NCBI GenBank assembly: GCA_905198835.1
Contig: CAJKDY010000002.1
Coordinates: forward strand, 136,860-200,859
Direction of reading: 5' to 3'
DNA from: an uncultured Eubacteriales bacterium
GTDB lineage: Bacteria; Bacillota; Clostridia; Oscillospirales; Oscillospiraceae
Length of the DNA: 64,000 nt
The position numbers and the translations under genes are program-made. Within the stretch, counting starts at the first letter, position 1; each line of letters opens with the position of its first letter. Below the pieces are notes generated by a model. The model searched no databases, was not told the origin of the DNA, and saw nothing but the letters and a program-made list of their open reading frames with translations. This document shows, piece after piece, positions 1-8,226 of this stretch.

Positions 1-76
1 AAAAGTCCACCAGCACGGTCCCTCCGGCCTCCATGAGCTTCCGAAAGCCCTCGTCATTCAAATGCAGCACTGCCAT
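1..76 (-). CDS. trxA: Thioredoxin, N-terminal fragment cut by the window edge
   Basis: Only the first 25 codons are in the window. The reverse strand reads MAVLHLNDEGF followed by RKLMEAGG and TVLVDF, which is the usual thioredoxin start just before the W-C-G-P-C redox site (the site itself lies outside). GGAGG sits 9 bases ahead of the ATG at 76. Thioredoxin is the small cytoplasmic dithiol-disulfide reductase. The gene diverges from the valS T-box transcript. The family call rests on a short fragment, so it is good but not certain. Confidence 0.75.
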   Translation of the reverse strand, partial: MAVLHLNDEGFRKLMEAGGTVLVDF

Positions 77-151
77 AGGCTTCGACCTCCTTGTTTGATG
101 CTCTCACCATAATATCTTTTCCCGAATTTGTCAAGAGGAGAGGGCCAAAGA

Positions 152-180
152 TTGACAAAAAGAAAAAACTGTGGTATGAT
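152..180 (+). promoter_or_regulatory. Sigma-A promoter of the valS T-box transcript
   Basis: TTGACA (152-157) and TATGAT (175-180) are separated by exactly 17 bases. This places the transcription start near 187, just ahead of the T-box leader. Confidence 0.8.
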
Positions 181-186
181 TCGGCT

Positions 187-414
187 GTTATAAAGGCGTT
201 GACGGGGAAGAGTACCCCATTTTGGCCGGTCAAGAGAGGAAGCGGACGGTGCGAGCTTCTCCGGCAAATGGCGGGAAGGTGGCCCCTGAGCCGCGGACCT
301 GAACGCTGAGTAAGGCCCGCCGTCACCTGCGTTAAGGGACAAACGAGACCCAATTCAGGTGGTACCGCGGAAGCATATTTCGCCCTGAGCCAAGCGCTCA
401 GGGCGTTTTTTATT
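187..414 (+). promoter_or_regulatory. T-box riboswitch leader of valS
   Basis: The conserved T-box element AATTCAGGTGGTACCGCGG lies at 352-370. It is followed by a G+C-rich terminator hairpin (381-405, CGCCCTGAGC paired with GCTCAGGGCG) and a T run (406-411). Upstream, 187-330 has the GAGAGGAAGC...GGTGCGAGC arrangement of a Stem I apical region and several nested helices. By family knowledge, an uncharged tRNA pairs with the leader and prevents termination, so valS expression rises on valine starvation. I could not assign the specifier codon: a GUN triplet is not obvious in the 3' strand of the lower Stem I. Confidence 0.9.
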
Positions 415-454
415 TCCCTGTGAGCGCAAACTACACAAAAGGAGTGTATCCAAT

Positions 455-3088
455 ATGAACCGAGAACTGCCCAAGACCTACGAGCCCCAGGAGGTGGAGG
501 GGCGCATCTATGAAGCCTGGGAGAAGGCCGGGTGTTTCAAGACCCAGCGGGACCCCGGCAAAAAGCCCTTTACCATTGTCATGCCGCCCCCCAACGTGAC
601 GGGACAGCTCCACATGGGCCACGCCATGGACTCCACCCTGCAGGATACCCTCATCCGCTTCAAGCGGATGCAGGGCTATGCCGCACTGTGGGTCCCCGGC
701 ACTGACCACGCCGGCATTGCCACCCAGATCAAGGTGGAGGAGGACCTCCGGGTCAACGAGGGCAAGACCCGCTACGACCTGGGGCGGGAGAAGTTCCTGG
801 AGCGGGTGTGGGAGTGGAAGGAGAAGTACGGCGACCGCATCGTGGCCCAGCAAAAGAAGCTGGGCGCGTCCTGCGACTGGGACCGGGCCCGGTTTACCAT
901 GGACGAGGGCCTCTCCGCCGCCGTGCGCCACGTGTTTGTCAGTCTCTACAACAAGGGGCTCATCTACAAAGGCAGCCGCATCGTCAACTGGTGCCCCCAC
1001 TGCACCACCGCCCTCTCCGACGCCGAGGTGGAGTATAAGGACAAGCCCGGCAAGCTCTGGCACATCCGCTATCCCATCGTGGGCGAACCCGATAAGTACG
1101 TCATCGTGGCCACCACCCGGCCCGAGACCATGCTGGGCGACAGCGGCGTGGCCGTCCACCCCGAGGACGAGCGCTACACCGCCATCGTGGGCAAAAAGTG
1201 CCTGCTGCCCCTGGTAGAGCGGGAGATCCCCATCGTGGCCGATGAGTATGTGGATAGGGAGTTTGGCACGGGCTGTGTGAAGATGACCCCCGCCCACGAC
1301 CCCAACGACTTTGAAGTGGGCCTGCGCCACAACCTGGAGAACATCCGGGTCATTGAGGACGACGGCACCATCTCCGAGGGTTACGGCAAGTACTCCGGCC
1401 TGGACCGCTACGAGGCCCGCAAGGCCATTTTGGCTGACCTGGAGGCGGGCGGGTATCTGGTCAAGATCGACGAACACCAACACAACGTGGGCACCTGCTA
1501 CCGCTGCGGCAACGATGTGGAGCCGTTGATCTCCGCCCAGTGGTTCGTGAAGATGGAGCCCCTTGCCAAGGAAGCCCTTCGGGTGGTGAACGACGGCGAA
1601 TTAAAGTTCGTCCCCGACCGCTTTGCCAAGACCTACACCAACTGGATGGAAAACGTCCACGACTGGTGCATCTCCCGCCAGCTCTGGTGGGGCCATCGTA
1701 TCCCCGCCTGGCAATGCGACGACTGCGGGGAGATGACCGTCTCCGAGACCGACCCCACCGAGTGCGCCCACTGCCACTCCAAGCATATCCACCAGGAGGA
1801 GGACGTGCTGGACACCTGGTTCAGCTCCGCCCTCTGGCCCTTCTCCACCCTGGGCTGGCCCGATGAAAGCAGCGAGGACCTGAAGTATTTTTATCCCACC
1901 GACGTGCTGGTCACCGGCTACGACATCATCTTCTTCTGGGTGGCCCGAATGGTCTTCTCCGGCTGTGAGCACACGGGTAAGAGCCCCTTCCACACCGTGC
2001 TCATCCACGGCCTGGTCCGGGACGATAAGGGCCGCAAGATGTCCAAGTCTCTAGGCAACGGCATCGATCCCCTGGAGATCATAGACCAGTACGGCTGTGA
2101 CGCCCTGCGGTTCAACCTGGTCAGCGGCAATTCCCCGGGAAATGATATGCGTTTCTACACCGAGCGGTGTGAGGCCTACCGGAACTTTGCCAACAAGATC
2201 TGGAACGCCAGCCGCTTTTTGATGATGAACCTGACCATCGACCGGTGCGCTCTGCCGGAGAAGTTGGAGCTGGAGGACAAGTGGATCCTCTCCAAGCTCA
2301 ATCGCCTCATCGGTGAAGTCACCGAGAACATGGACAAATATGAACTGGGCGTGGCCTCGGCCAAGATCTATGACTTCATCTGGGACGACTACTGCGACTG
2401 GTATATCGAGCTGACCAAGGCCCGGCTCCAGGGGGAGGACCCCGCCGCCAAGGAGAGCGCCCAGCAGGTGCTTTGCTACGTGCTTACCGAGACCTTGAAG
2501 CTCCTCCATCCCTTCATGCCCTTTATCACCGAGGAGATCTGGCAGGCTCTGCCCCATGAGGGAGACTTCCTCATGCTGCAGAGCTGGCCTACCGTCAGCG
2601 ACAAGCTGGACTTCCCGGCGGAGGAGAAGTCCATGGCCCTCATCATGGAGGCCATCAGCGCGGTGCGCACCCGCCGCAGCGAGATGAACGTGCCCCCTTC
2701 CAAGAAGGCTCACCTGACCCTGGTGACTCAGGACGGCGCACTCTTTGCTCAGGGAACGGCCTTCCTCAAGCGTCTGGCCTATGCCGACGAGGTGACCATC
2801 ACCGACCAACAAGCCCCCGCTGAGCAGGACGGTATGGTCAGCGTGGTGACTCATGCGGCCCAGATGTTCATCCCCTTGGCCGAGCTTGTGGACCTGGAGC
2901 AGGAAAAGGCCCGGCTGGACAAGGAGATCGCCAAGACCCAAAAGGATCTGGATGGGCTTAAGACTAAGCTCGGCAATGAGAACTTCGTCAATAAAGCCCC
3001 TGCCAACGTGGTCCAGGCCGAGCGTGACCGCCAGGAGAAGCTGGAGGCCTTGTTGGCCAAGCTCACCCAGCAGCGGCAGGGGATGTAA
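455..3088 (+). CDS. valS: Valyl-tRNA synthetase
   Basis: An 877-residue class Ia aminoacyl-tRNA synthetase that attaches valine to tRNA-Val in the cytoplasm. The HIGH signature is HMGH at residues 53-56 (after PPPNVTGQL) and the KMSKS loop is at about 528-532. Between them lies the inserted CP1 editing domain. A C-terminal coiled-coil arm rich in Lys/Glu (about 810-877) is typical of ValRS and separates it from IleRS and LeuRS. Length is normal for the family. The ATG at 455 is preceded by an AAAGGAG site. It is the first gene behind the T-box leader, which fits control by tRNA-Val charging, and ribosome-maturation and nucleic-acid genes follow closely. Confidence 0.97.
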   Translation: MNRELPKTYEPQEVEGRIYEAWEKAGCFKTQRDPGKKPFTIVMPPPNVTGQLHMGHAMDSTLQDTLIRFKRMQGYAALWVPGTDHAGIATQIKVEEDLRVNEGKTRYDLGREKFLERVWEWKEKYGDRIVAQQKKLGASCDWDRARFTMDEGLSAAVRHVFVSLYNKGLIYKGSRIVNWCPHCTTALSDAEVEYKDKPGKLWHIRYPIVGEPDKYVIVATTRPETMLGDSGVAVHPEDERYTAIVGKKCLLPLVEREIPIVADEYVDREFGTGCVKMTPAHDPNDFEVGLRHNLENIRVIEDDGTISEGYGKYSGLDRYEARKAILADLEAGGYLVKIDEHQHNVGTCYRCGNDVEPLISAQWFVKMEPLAKEALRVVNDGELKFVPDRFAKTYTNWMENVHDWCISRQLWWGHRIPAWQCDDCGEMTVSETDPTECAHCHSKHIHQEEDVLDTWFSSALWPFSTLGWPDESSEDLKYFYPTDVLVTGYDIIFFWVARMVFSGCEHTGKSPFHTVLIHGLVRDDKGRKMSKSLGNGIDPLEIIDQYGCDALRFNLVSGNSPGNDMRFYTERCEAYRNFANKIWNASRFLMMNLTIDRCALPEKLELEDKWILSKLNRLIGEVTENMDKYELGVASAKIYDFIWDDYCDWYIELTKARLQGEDPAAKESAQQVLCYVLTETLKLLHPFMPFITEEIWQALPHEGDFLMLQSWPTVSDKLDFPAEEKSMALIMEAISAVRTRRSEMNVPPSKKAHLTLVTQDGALFAQGTAFLKRLAYADEVTITDQQAPAEQDGMVSVVTHAAQMFIPLAELVDLEQEKARLDKEIAKTQKDLDGLKTKLGNENFVNKAPANVVQAERDRQEKLEALLAKLTQQRQGM

Positions 3089-3125
3089 AGCAGATCGCCA
3101 TTACAGAGAAAGGAGGAGTGGGGGC

Positions 3126-3986
3126 ATGAATATCCAATGGTATCCGGGCCATATGACCAAGACCCGGCGGCAGATCGAGGCCGACTTGAAAAACGTGGAC
3201 ATGGTGGCCGAGATCATCGACGCCCGCATTCCCATCTCCTCCCGAAATCCTGATATTGACGCCATTGTGGGAGAAAAGCCGAGACTGATCGTCCTCAACC
3301 GGGCCGATCAGGCCGACTCCGAGGGCAACCGCCGCTGGATGGCCTGGTTCAAGACCAAGGGCTATGCCATCCTGTGTACTGACGCCAAGACAGGCAAGGG
3401 GGTAAAGGATTTTTCCTTGACGGTCAAGGAGGCCCTGGCGGAGCAGATCGCCCGCTGGCAGGAGAAGGGTATGGTGGGCCGAAAGGTCCGGGTCATGGTG
3501 GTGGGCGTGCCCAACGTAGGTAAATCCACCTTTATCAACCAGGTGGCGGGCCGCAAGTCCGCCAAGGCCGGAGACCGGCCCGGCGTCACCCGGGGCAAGC
3601 AGTGGGTGGCGGTGGACAGCGGTCTGGACCTGCTGGACACCCCGGGCATCCTCTGGCCCAAGTTTGAGGACCCCAACGTGGGCATGAACCTGGCCTTTAC
3701 CGGCGCGGTGAAGGACGACATCATGGACACCGAGACCCTGGCCTTCCACCTCATGGACCTCCTGAACGCCCACTATCCCCAGGCCATGACCGGGCGCTAC
3801 AAGGTGGAGCCCGACCCCGCCGCCCAGGGCTGGGAACTGCTGGAGAGGGCAGGGAAGAAGCGGGGCTTCCTCATCTCTGGCGGCGAGGTGGACTTAGAGC
3901 GCATGGCGAGCGTCCTCCTAGACGAGTTTCGGGGCGGTAAGCTGGGCAAGATCACCCTGGAATGGCCTGAGGAGACAACAGTATGA
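3126..3986 (+). CDS. rbgA: Ribosome biogenesis GTPase RbgA/YlqF
   Basis: A 286-residue circularly permuted GTPase that assists late 50S subunit assembly. The permuted motif order is visible: G4-like NRAD near residue 60, then G1 GVPNVGKST near 126, a threonine-containing PGVTRG switch, and G3 DTPG. The G4 has NRAD in place of the commoner NKxD. The start MNIQWYPGHM is the standard RbgA N-terminus and follows an AGGAGTGGGGGC site. The same frame is open further upstream into valS, but that part is a shadow of valS. The stop overlaps the rnhB start by four bases, so the two are translationally coupled. Confidence 0.93.
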   Translation: MNIQWYPGHMTKTRRQIEADLKNVDMVAEIIDARIPISSRNPDIDAIVGEKPRLIVLNRADQADSEGNRRWMAWFKTKGYAILCTDAKTGKGVKDFSLTVKEALAEQIARWQEKGMVGRKVRVMVVGVPNVGKSTFINQVAGRKSAKAGDRPGVTRGKQWVAVDSGLDLLDTPGILWPKFEDPNVGMNLAFTGAVKDDIMDTETLAFHLMDLLNAHYPQAMTGRYKVEPDPAAQGWELLERAGKKRGFLISGGEVDLERMASVLLDEFRGGKLGKITLEWPEETTV

Positions 3987-4597
3987 ATATGTGGCAAGTA
4001 GAAAACCTTTACAAAGAAAAGGGCTACCGGGCCATCTGCGGCGCCGACGAGGCCGGGGCAGGGCCCCTGGCGGGACCGGTGTATGCTGCGGCGGTGCTGC
4101 TGCCCTTTGGTCTGGACCTGCCCGGCGTCAATGATTCGAAGCAATTGTCGGAGAAGAAGCGGGAGACTCTCTTTCCCGTCATTCAAGCATCGGCCCTGGC
4201 CTGGGCAGTGGTGAGCGTCTCCCCGAAAGAGATCGACGAGACGGATATCCTCAAGGCCCGTCTCAAGGCTATGGACCTGGCCATCGCCCAGCTGGACCCG
4301 CCGGCGGACTTTGCCCTCATCGACGGGAACCGGGACAAGGGCATCTCCTGCCCCCACGCCACTGTTATCCAGGGCGACGCACAGAGCCTCAACATCGCCG
4401 CGGCCTCCATTCTGGCCAAGGTGAGCCGGGACCGGCATATGATGGAGATGGATCGACTGTACCCGGAATACGGCTTTGCCAAGCATAAGGGCTACCCCAC
4501 CAAGGCCCATTACGACGCCATCCGGGCCCACGGGCCCTGTCCCATCCACCGCATGACCTTCTTGAAGAAGTTCTACGCTAAGGAGGGACGGCCATGA
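3983..4597 (+). CDS. rnhB: Ribonuclease HII
   Basis: A 204-residue type 2 RNase H, which cleaves the RNA strand of RNA-DNA hybrids and removes misincorporated ribonucleotides. The active-site motif GADEAGAGPLAGPV is present (D22, E23), with further acidic residues in the LIDGN segment, and the length is normal. It starts in a 4-base ATGA overlap with rbgA and ends in a 4-base overlap with the YraN-family gene. The rbgA-rnhB-yraN order is common in Firmicutes. Confidence 0.95.
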   Translation: MNMWQVENLYKEKGYRAICGADEAGAGPLAGPVYAAAVLLPFGLDLPGVNDSKQLSEKKRETLFPVIQASALAWAVVSVSPKEIDETDILKARLKAMDLAIAQLDPPADFALIDGNRDKGISCPHATVIQGDAQSLNIAAASILAKVSRDRHMMEMDRLYPEYGFAKHKGYPTKAHYDAIRAHGPCPIHRMTFLKKFYAKEGRP

Positions 4598-4980
4598 CCG
4601 AGGACAAACAGGCCCAGGGCCGCCGCAACCGCCTGACGGGCCAGTGGGGCGAGGCCCTGGTGGCTCAGGACCTGCGGGATAAGGGTTGGCAGGTCCTGGC
4701 CGCGGAATTTCGCTGCCGGTTTGGGGAGATCGACCTGATCGTCCAAAACCGTGCCTATCTGGTCTTTGTGGAGGTCAAGCTGCGCAAAAACGCCGCGTAC
4801 AGCACCCCCGGCGCCTACGTTACCCAAGCCAAGCAAGCACGGCTCCGGGCCACGGCGGAATATTACCTCGCGCGCTATCCCACCCACCTCCAGCCGCGGT
4901 TTGACGTAGCGGAGGTCTACGCACCCCAAGGGACGAACACCGCGGCGCCCACCATCCATTACATTGAAAACGCTTTCTGA
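4594..4980 (+). CDS. YraN/UPF0102 family endonuclease-like protein
   Basis: 128 residues. The pattern G-Q-W-G-E, then GEIDLI and FVEVK, is the PD-(D/E)XK nuclease-fold core of UPF0102 (YraN), which resembles Holliday-junction-resolvase folds. The biological role of the family is not settled. It overlaps rnhB by four bases and shares its operon, consistent with a nucleic-acid role. The fold assignment is strong and the activity is inferred. Confidence 0.88.
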   Translation: MTEDKQAQGRRNRLTGQWGEALVAQDLRDKGWQVLAAEFRCRFGEIDLIVQNRAYLVFVEVKLRKNAAYSTPGAYVTQAKQARLRATAEYYLARYPTHLQPRFDVAEVYAPQGTNTAAPTIHYIENAF

Positions 4981-4991
4981 GGAGGGAGACC

Positions 4992-5927
4992 ATGCGGGTC
5001 TTTGACGGCCATTGCGACACCCTTTCCCGCTGCTTGTACACCAAAGAGAGCTTTTCCAACGCCCAGGGCCATTGGAGCATTGACAAGGTAAAAGCCTTTC
5101 CATCCTATGCTCAGTTTTTTGCCGCCTTTTGCGGTCGGGAGCCCCAGCCCGGCGTCTCGCTTTTTTCCCTGTTTCTGGAGCAGGAGGCTCTTTTGAAACG
5201 ACAGCTTCAAGAAAATGCCGATGCCATGACACTTTGCGTAACGGCCGACCAGTGCCGCAGGACCTGGGACCGGGGCAAGGTGGCTGCCTTTTTTTCGGTA
5301 GAGGGCGCGGAGCTGTTGGATTGTGAAGTGGAAAAACTTTACATTGCCGCCAAGCAAGGCGTTCGGGCCGTCAACCTGACCTGGAATTTCCCAAACGTCC
5401 TCTCCGGTTCCAACTGCGCCCAGGCGGACCGGGGCCTCAGCGTTCAGGGGCGGAATTTCGTCCGGGAGATGAACGCCCTGGGGGTGTTGGTGGATGTGTC
5501 CCATCTCTCCGACCCCGGCTTTTGGGACGTTGTGAAGACGACCCAAAGTCCTATCATTGCCAGCCATTCCAACAGCCGAGCGGTACATTTTCACCCGAGA
5601 AACTTGACGGATGACCAATTTACTGCCATAATGGAACTTCAAGGGACGGTAGGGCTGAACCTAGCGGCGGATTTCCTGCCGGGCGCGCCCGTTTTGGACG
5701 ATGTGGTCCGGGTCCTGGAGCATTTTCTGGATCTGGGCGGGGAGGATACCGTGGCCCTTGGCGGCGACTGGGACGGCATCGAGCGTATGCCCGCCGAGCT
5801 CTCCGACGTGACTGGCTGGGCTCTTTTTTACCGGCGACTTCAGGAGCGGGGCTATGGCCAGGAGTTGCTTGATAAGCTGTTTTATAAAAATTTGATGAGA
5901 GTGGTGGAGCAAGTATGTATTATGTGA
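4992..5927 (+). CDS. Peptidase family M19 (membrane dipeptidase-like)
   Basis: 311 residues. The zinc-site motifs of the renal-dipeptidase family are visible in order: DGHCDT near residue 5, EGAE near 105, HSNSRAV near 195, and GGDWDG near 255. M19 enzymes hydrolyse dipeptides, including some with D-residues. No signal peptide or membrane segment is seen, so it is probably cytoplasmic. GGAGGGAG precedes the ATG. The end overlaps thrC by 13 bases. Confidence 0.9.
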   Translation: MRVFDGHCDTLSRCLYTKESFSNAQGHWSIDKVKAFPSYAQFFAAFCGREPQPGVSLFSLFLEQEALLKRQLQENADAMTLCVTADQCRRTWDRGKVAAFFSVEGAELLDCEVEKLYIAAKQGVRAVNLTWNFPNVLSGSNCAQADRGLSVQGRNFVREMNALGVLVDVSHLSDPGFWDVVKTTQSPIIASHSNSRAVHFHPRNLTDDQFTAIMELQGTVGLNLAADFLPGAPVLDDVVRVLEHFLDLGGEDTVALGGDWDGIERMPAELSDVTGWALFYRRLQERGYGQELLDKLFYKNLMRVVEQVCIM

Positions 5928-7399
5928 GTACCCGCGGCGGTAGCCAGCGCATGAGCGCGGCCCAGGCCATTGCCCAGGGCCTTTCCAGAGACGGAGGGCT
6001 GTTGACTCCGGAGGTCTTCATGCGCCTGCCCGCCAACGCGCTGGATACCTTGAAGGATATGTCCTACCCCCAGCGGGCCGTCTTTGTGATGAAGGCCTTT
6101 TTGGATGACTTTTCCATTGCCGAGCTCAACGCCTTTGCTGGTGCGGCCTACGGCTCGGACAAATTTGACTGCCCTGAGGTTGCGCCGGTCCACCGGGTAG
6201 ACGAGAATACCCACTGCCTGGAACTGTGGCATGGCCCTACCTGTGCTTTTAAGGATATGGCCCTGCAAATGCTACCTCACCTGCTCACTGCCTCGCTGAA
6301 GAAAAACGGCGAGCGCAAGAAGGTCTGCATCCTGGTGGCCACCTCCGGCGACACGGGTAAGGGCGCTTTGGAGGGATTCAAGGACGTGGACCAGACCCGC
6401 ATCCTGGTTTTCTATCCCAAAGACGGCGTCTCCGCCATCCAGGAGCTTCAAATGACCACCCAGGAGGGGGAAAACGTGGGCGTTTGCGCCGTCCGGGGCA
6501 ACTTTGACGACGCCCAGACCGGCGTGAAGGCCCTCTTTGCCGACGAAGCGCTGCGGGAAAAGCTGGCCAAGCGCCGCTGGTTCCTTTCCTCGGCCAACTC
6601 CATCAACTGGGGCCGGGTCCTGCCCCAGATCGTCTATTACGTCTCCGCCTACTGCGATATGCTCAAAAGCGGCGCCATCCAGACCGGCGACACGGTGAAT
6701 GTCTGCGTGCCTACAGGTAACTTCGGCAACATTTTAGCCGCGTACTACGCCAAGGCCATCGGCGTGCCCCTGGGCAAGTTTATCTGCGCCTCCAACGCCA
6801 ATAATGTGCTCACCGATTTCATCCAGACCGGCGTCTATGATAAAAACCGGCCCTTCTACAACACCACCTCCCCCTCCATGGACATCCTGGTGTCCAGCAA
6901 CCTGGAGCGGTTGCTCCTTTCCCTCACCGGGGAGCCGGGCGAGGTGGCGGGCTACATGAAGGAACTGGGCGAGACCGGCCGCTATCAGGTCTCGGACAAG
7001 GTCCTCGCCAAGCTCCAGCGGGAGTTTGCCGCCGGTTTCTGTGACGATGAGCAGACCCGTGCCCAGATCGCCAAGACCTGGCGGGAGCACCACTACCTCA
7101 TCGACCCCCACACCGCCGTGGCCTTCCACGTGCTGGAGGAGTACCGCCGTGAGACGGGGGACGAGACCCCCACCATCGTGGTCTCCACCGCCAGCCCCTT
7201 CAAGTTCTGCGACAGCGTACTGGACGCTCTGGACGTAGCGGACAAGGCCCAGGGCCTCGCCATTCTGGACCAGCTTAGCGATCAAACCGGCGTGGCCGTC
7301 CCCAGCCCTCTGGCCTCCCTCAAGGGCAAGACGCCCCGGTTCACCCAGTGGGTGGAGAAGGAGGACATGGTGGGGCAGGTAGAGGATATGTTACTGTAA
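5915..7399 (+). CDS. thrC: Threonine synthase
   Basis: A 494-residue PLP enzyme that converts O-phosphohomoserine to threonine, the last step of threonine synthesis. The PLP lysine is K113 in the motif HGPTCAFKD. The N-terminal MYYVSTRGG and the length match the longer (E. coli/yeast-like) class of threonine synthases. The start overlaps the end of the M19 peptidase gene by 13 bases, with GAGAGTGGTGGAG as the ribosome site. No homoserine kinase or dehydrogenase is adjacent. Confidence 0.95.
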   Translation: MYYVSTRGGSQRMSAAQAIAQGLSRDGGLLTPEVFMRLPANALDTLKDMSYPQRAVFVMKAFLDDFSIAELNAFAGAAYGSDKFDCPEVAPVHRVDENTHCLELWHGPTCAFKDMALQMLPHLLTASLKKNGERKKVCILVATSGDTGKGALEGFKDVDQTRILVFYPKDGVSAIQELQMTTQEGENVGVCAVRGNFDDAQTGVKALFADEALREKLAKRRWFLSSANSINWGRVLPQIVYYVSAYCDMLKSGAIQTGDTVNVCVPTGNFGNILAAYYAKAIGVPLGKFICASNANNVLTDFIQTGVYDKNRPFYNTTSPSMDILVSSNLERLLLSLTGEPGEVAGYMKELGETGRYQVSDKVLAKLQREFAAGFCDDEQTRAQIAKTWREHHYLIDPHTAVAFHVLEEYRRETGDETPTIVVSTASPFKFCDSVLDALDVADKAQGLAILDQLSDQTGVAVPSPLASLKGKTPRFTQWVEKEDMVGQVEDMLL

Positions 7400-7412
7400 G
7401 CGAGGTGACAGC

Positions 7413-8108
7413 GTGGCTCTTTACGCCATCGGCGATCCCCACCTGTCCCTGGGCGTGGCCAAGCCCATGGACGTGTTTGGCGGCGCTTGGGAGAACTATG
7501 TGGAAAAGCTCCAACAGGGCTTTGCGAAGGTCCGGGACGAGGACACGGTAGTCCTCTGCGGCGACCTCTCCTGGGGCATGAGCCTGGAGGAGGCTTTGCC
7601 AGACTTTCAGTTTTTGGACGCTCTGCCTGGCGTCAAATACATCGTCAAGGGCAACCACGACTACTGGTGGAACAGCGCCAAGAAGATGACCGAGTTCTGG
7701 GCCCACCACGGCCTGGAGACGCTGCATTTGCTGCACAATAACTGTGCCTTTTACCGTGACGGCGTGGCCCTGTGCGGCACTCGGGGCTGGTTTTTTGACG
7801 AGGGACTGGCCCAGGCCGAGGCGGATAAGGTCTACCGCCGGGAGCTGATGCGGCTGGAGACGTCGCTGAAGGCGGCGGGGGAGGCCCCCATCAAGCTGGC
7901 CTTTCTCCACTACCCGCCCAAGTACCAGGGCTATGCCTGCCAGGAGATCTTGGAGCTGCTGGAACGCTACGGCGTTTCCCGCTGTTTTTACGGTCATCTC
8001 CACGGTCCGGCCCACAAGCTGGCCCTCCAGGGTCCGGCAAACGGGGTGGACTACCGCATGATTTCGGCGGACTATCTGGATTTTGCGCCGGAAAAAATAT
8101 TGGATTAA
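7413..8108 (+). CDS. Metallophosphoesterase (calcineurin-like)
   Basis: 231 residues, starting with GTG (MALYAIGDPHLSLG). The complete binuclear metal motif set is visible: GDPH, GDLSWG, GNHDYWW, and the C-terminal GHLHG. Substrate is unknown. It follows thrC by 13 bases with an AGCGAGGTGA ribosome site, so it is co-transcribed. No signal peptide is seen. Confidence 0.88.
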   Translation: MALYAIGDPHLSLGVAKPMDVFGGAWENYVEKLQQGFAKVRDEDTVVLCGDLSWGMSLEEALPDFQFLDALPGVKYIVKGNHDYWWNSAKKMTEFWAHHGLETLHLLHNNCAFYRDGVALCGTRGWFFDEGLAQAEADKVYRRELMRLETSLKAAGEAPIKLAFLHYPPKYQGYACQEILELLERYGVSRCFYGHLHGPAHKLALQGPANGVDYRMISADYLDFAPEKILD

Positions 8109-8121
8109 GTGAAAAAAACAG

Positions 8122-8150
8122 TGGAAATTCTTTCTAGTATCTGTTAGAAT
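8122..8150 (+). promoter_or_regulatory. Probable promoter of tig
   Basis: TGGAAA (8122-8127), 17 bases, then TAGAAT (8145-8150) with a TG one base upstream (extended -10). The -35 is weak. About 70 bases of leader follow before the trigger factor start. Confidence 0.5.
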
Positions 8151-8226
8151 AGCAATGTTACGGGCCTGTGGCGGCCCAGTTTCGCTGAGACAAGGGCAGC
8201 GGCCCCGACAGGAGGAAGCGTAAAGC

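Noticed and set aside
431..1483. Long antisense frame (350 codons) opposite valS
   Set aside because: It mirrors the GC-rich third-codon pattern of valS, has a low-complexity Val/Gly/Leu composition and no ribosome site.
2051..2941. Antisense frame of 296 codons opposite valS
   Set aside because: Same shadow effect of high G+C at third positions; no start signal.
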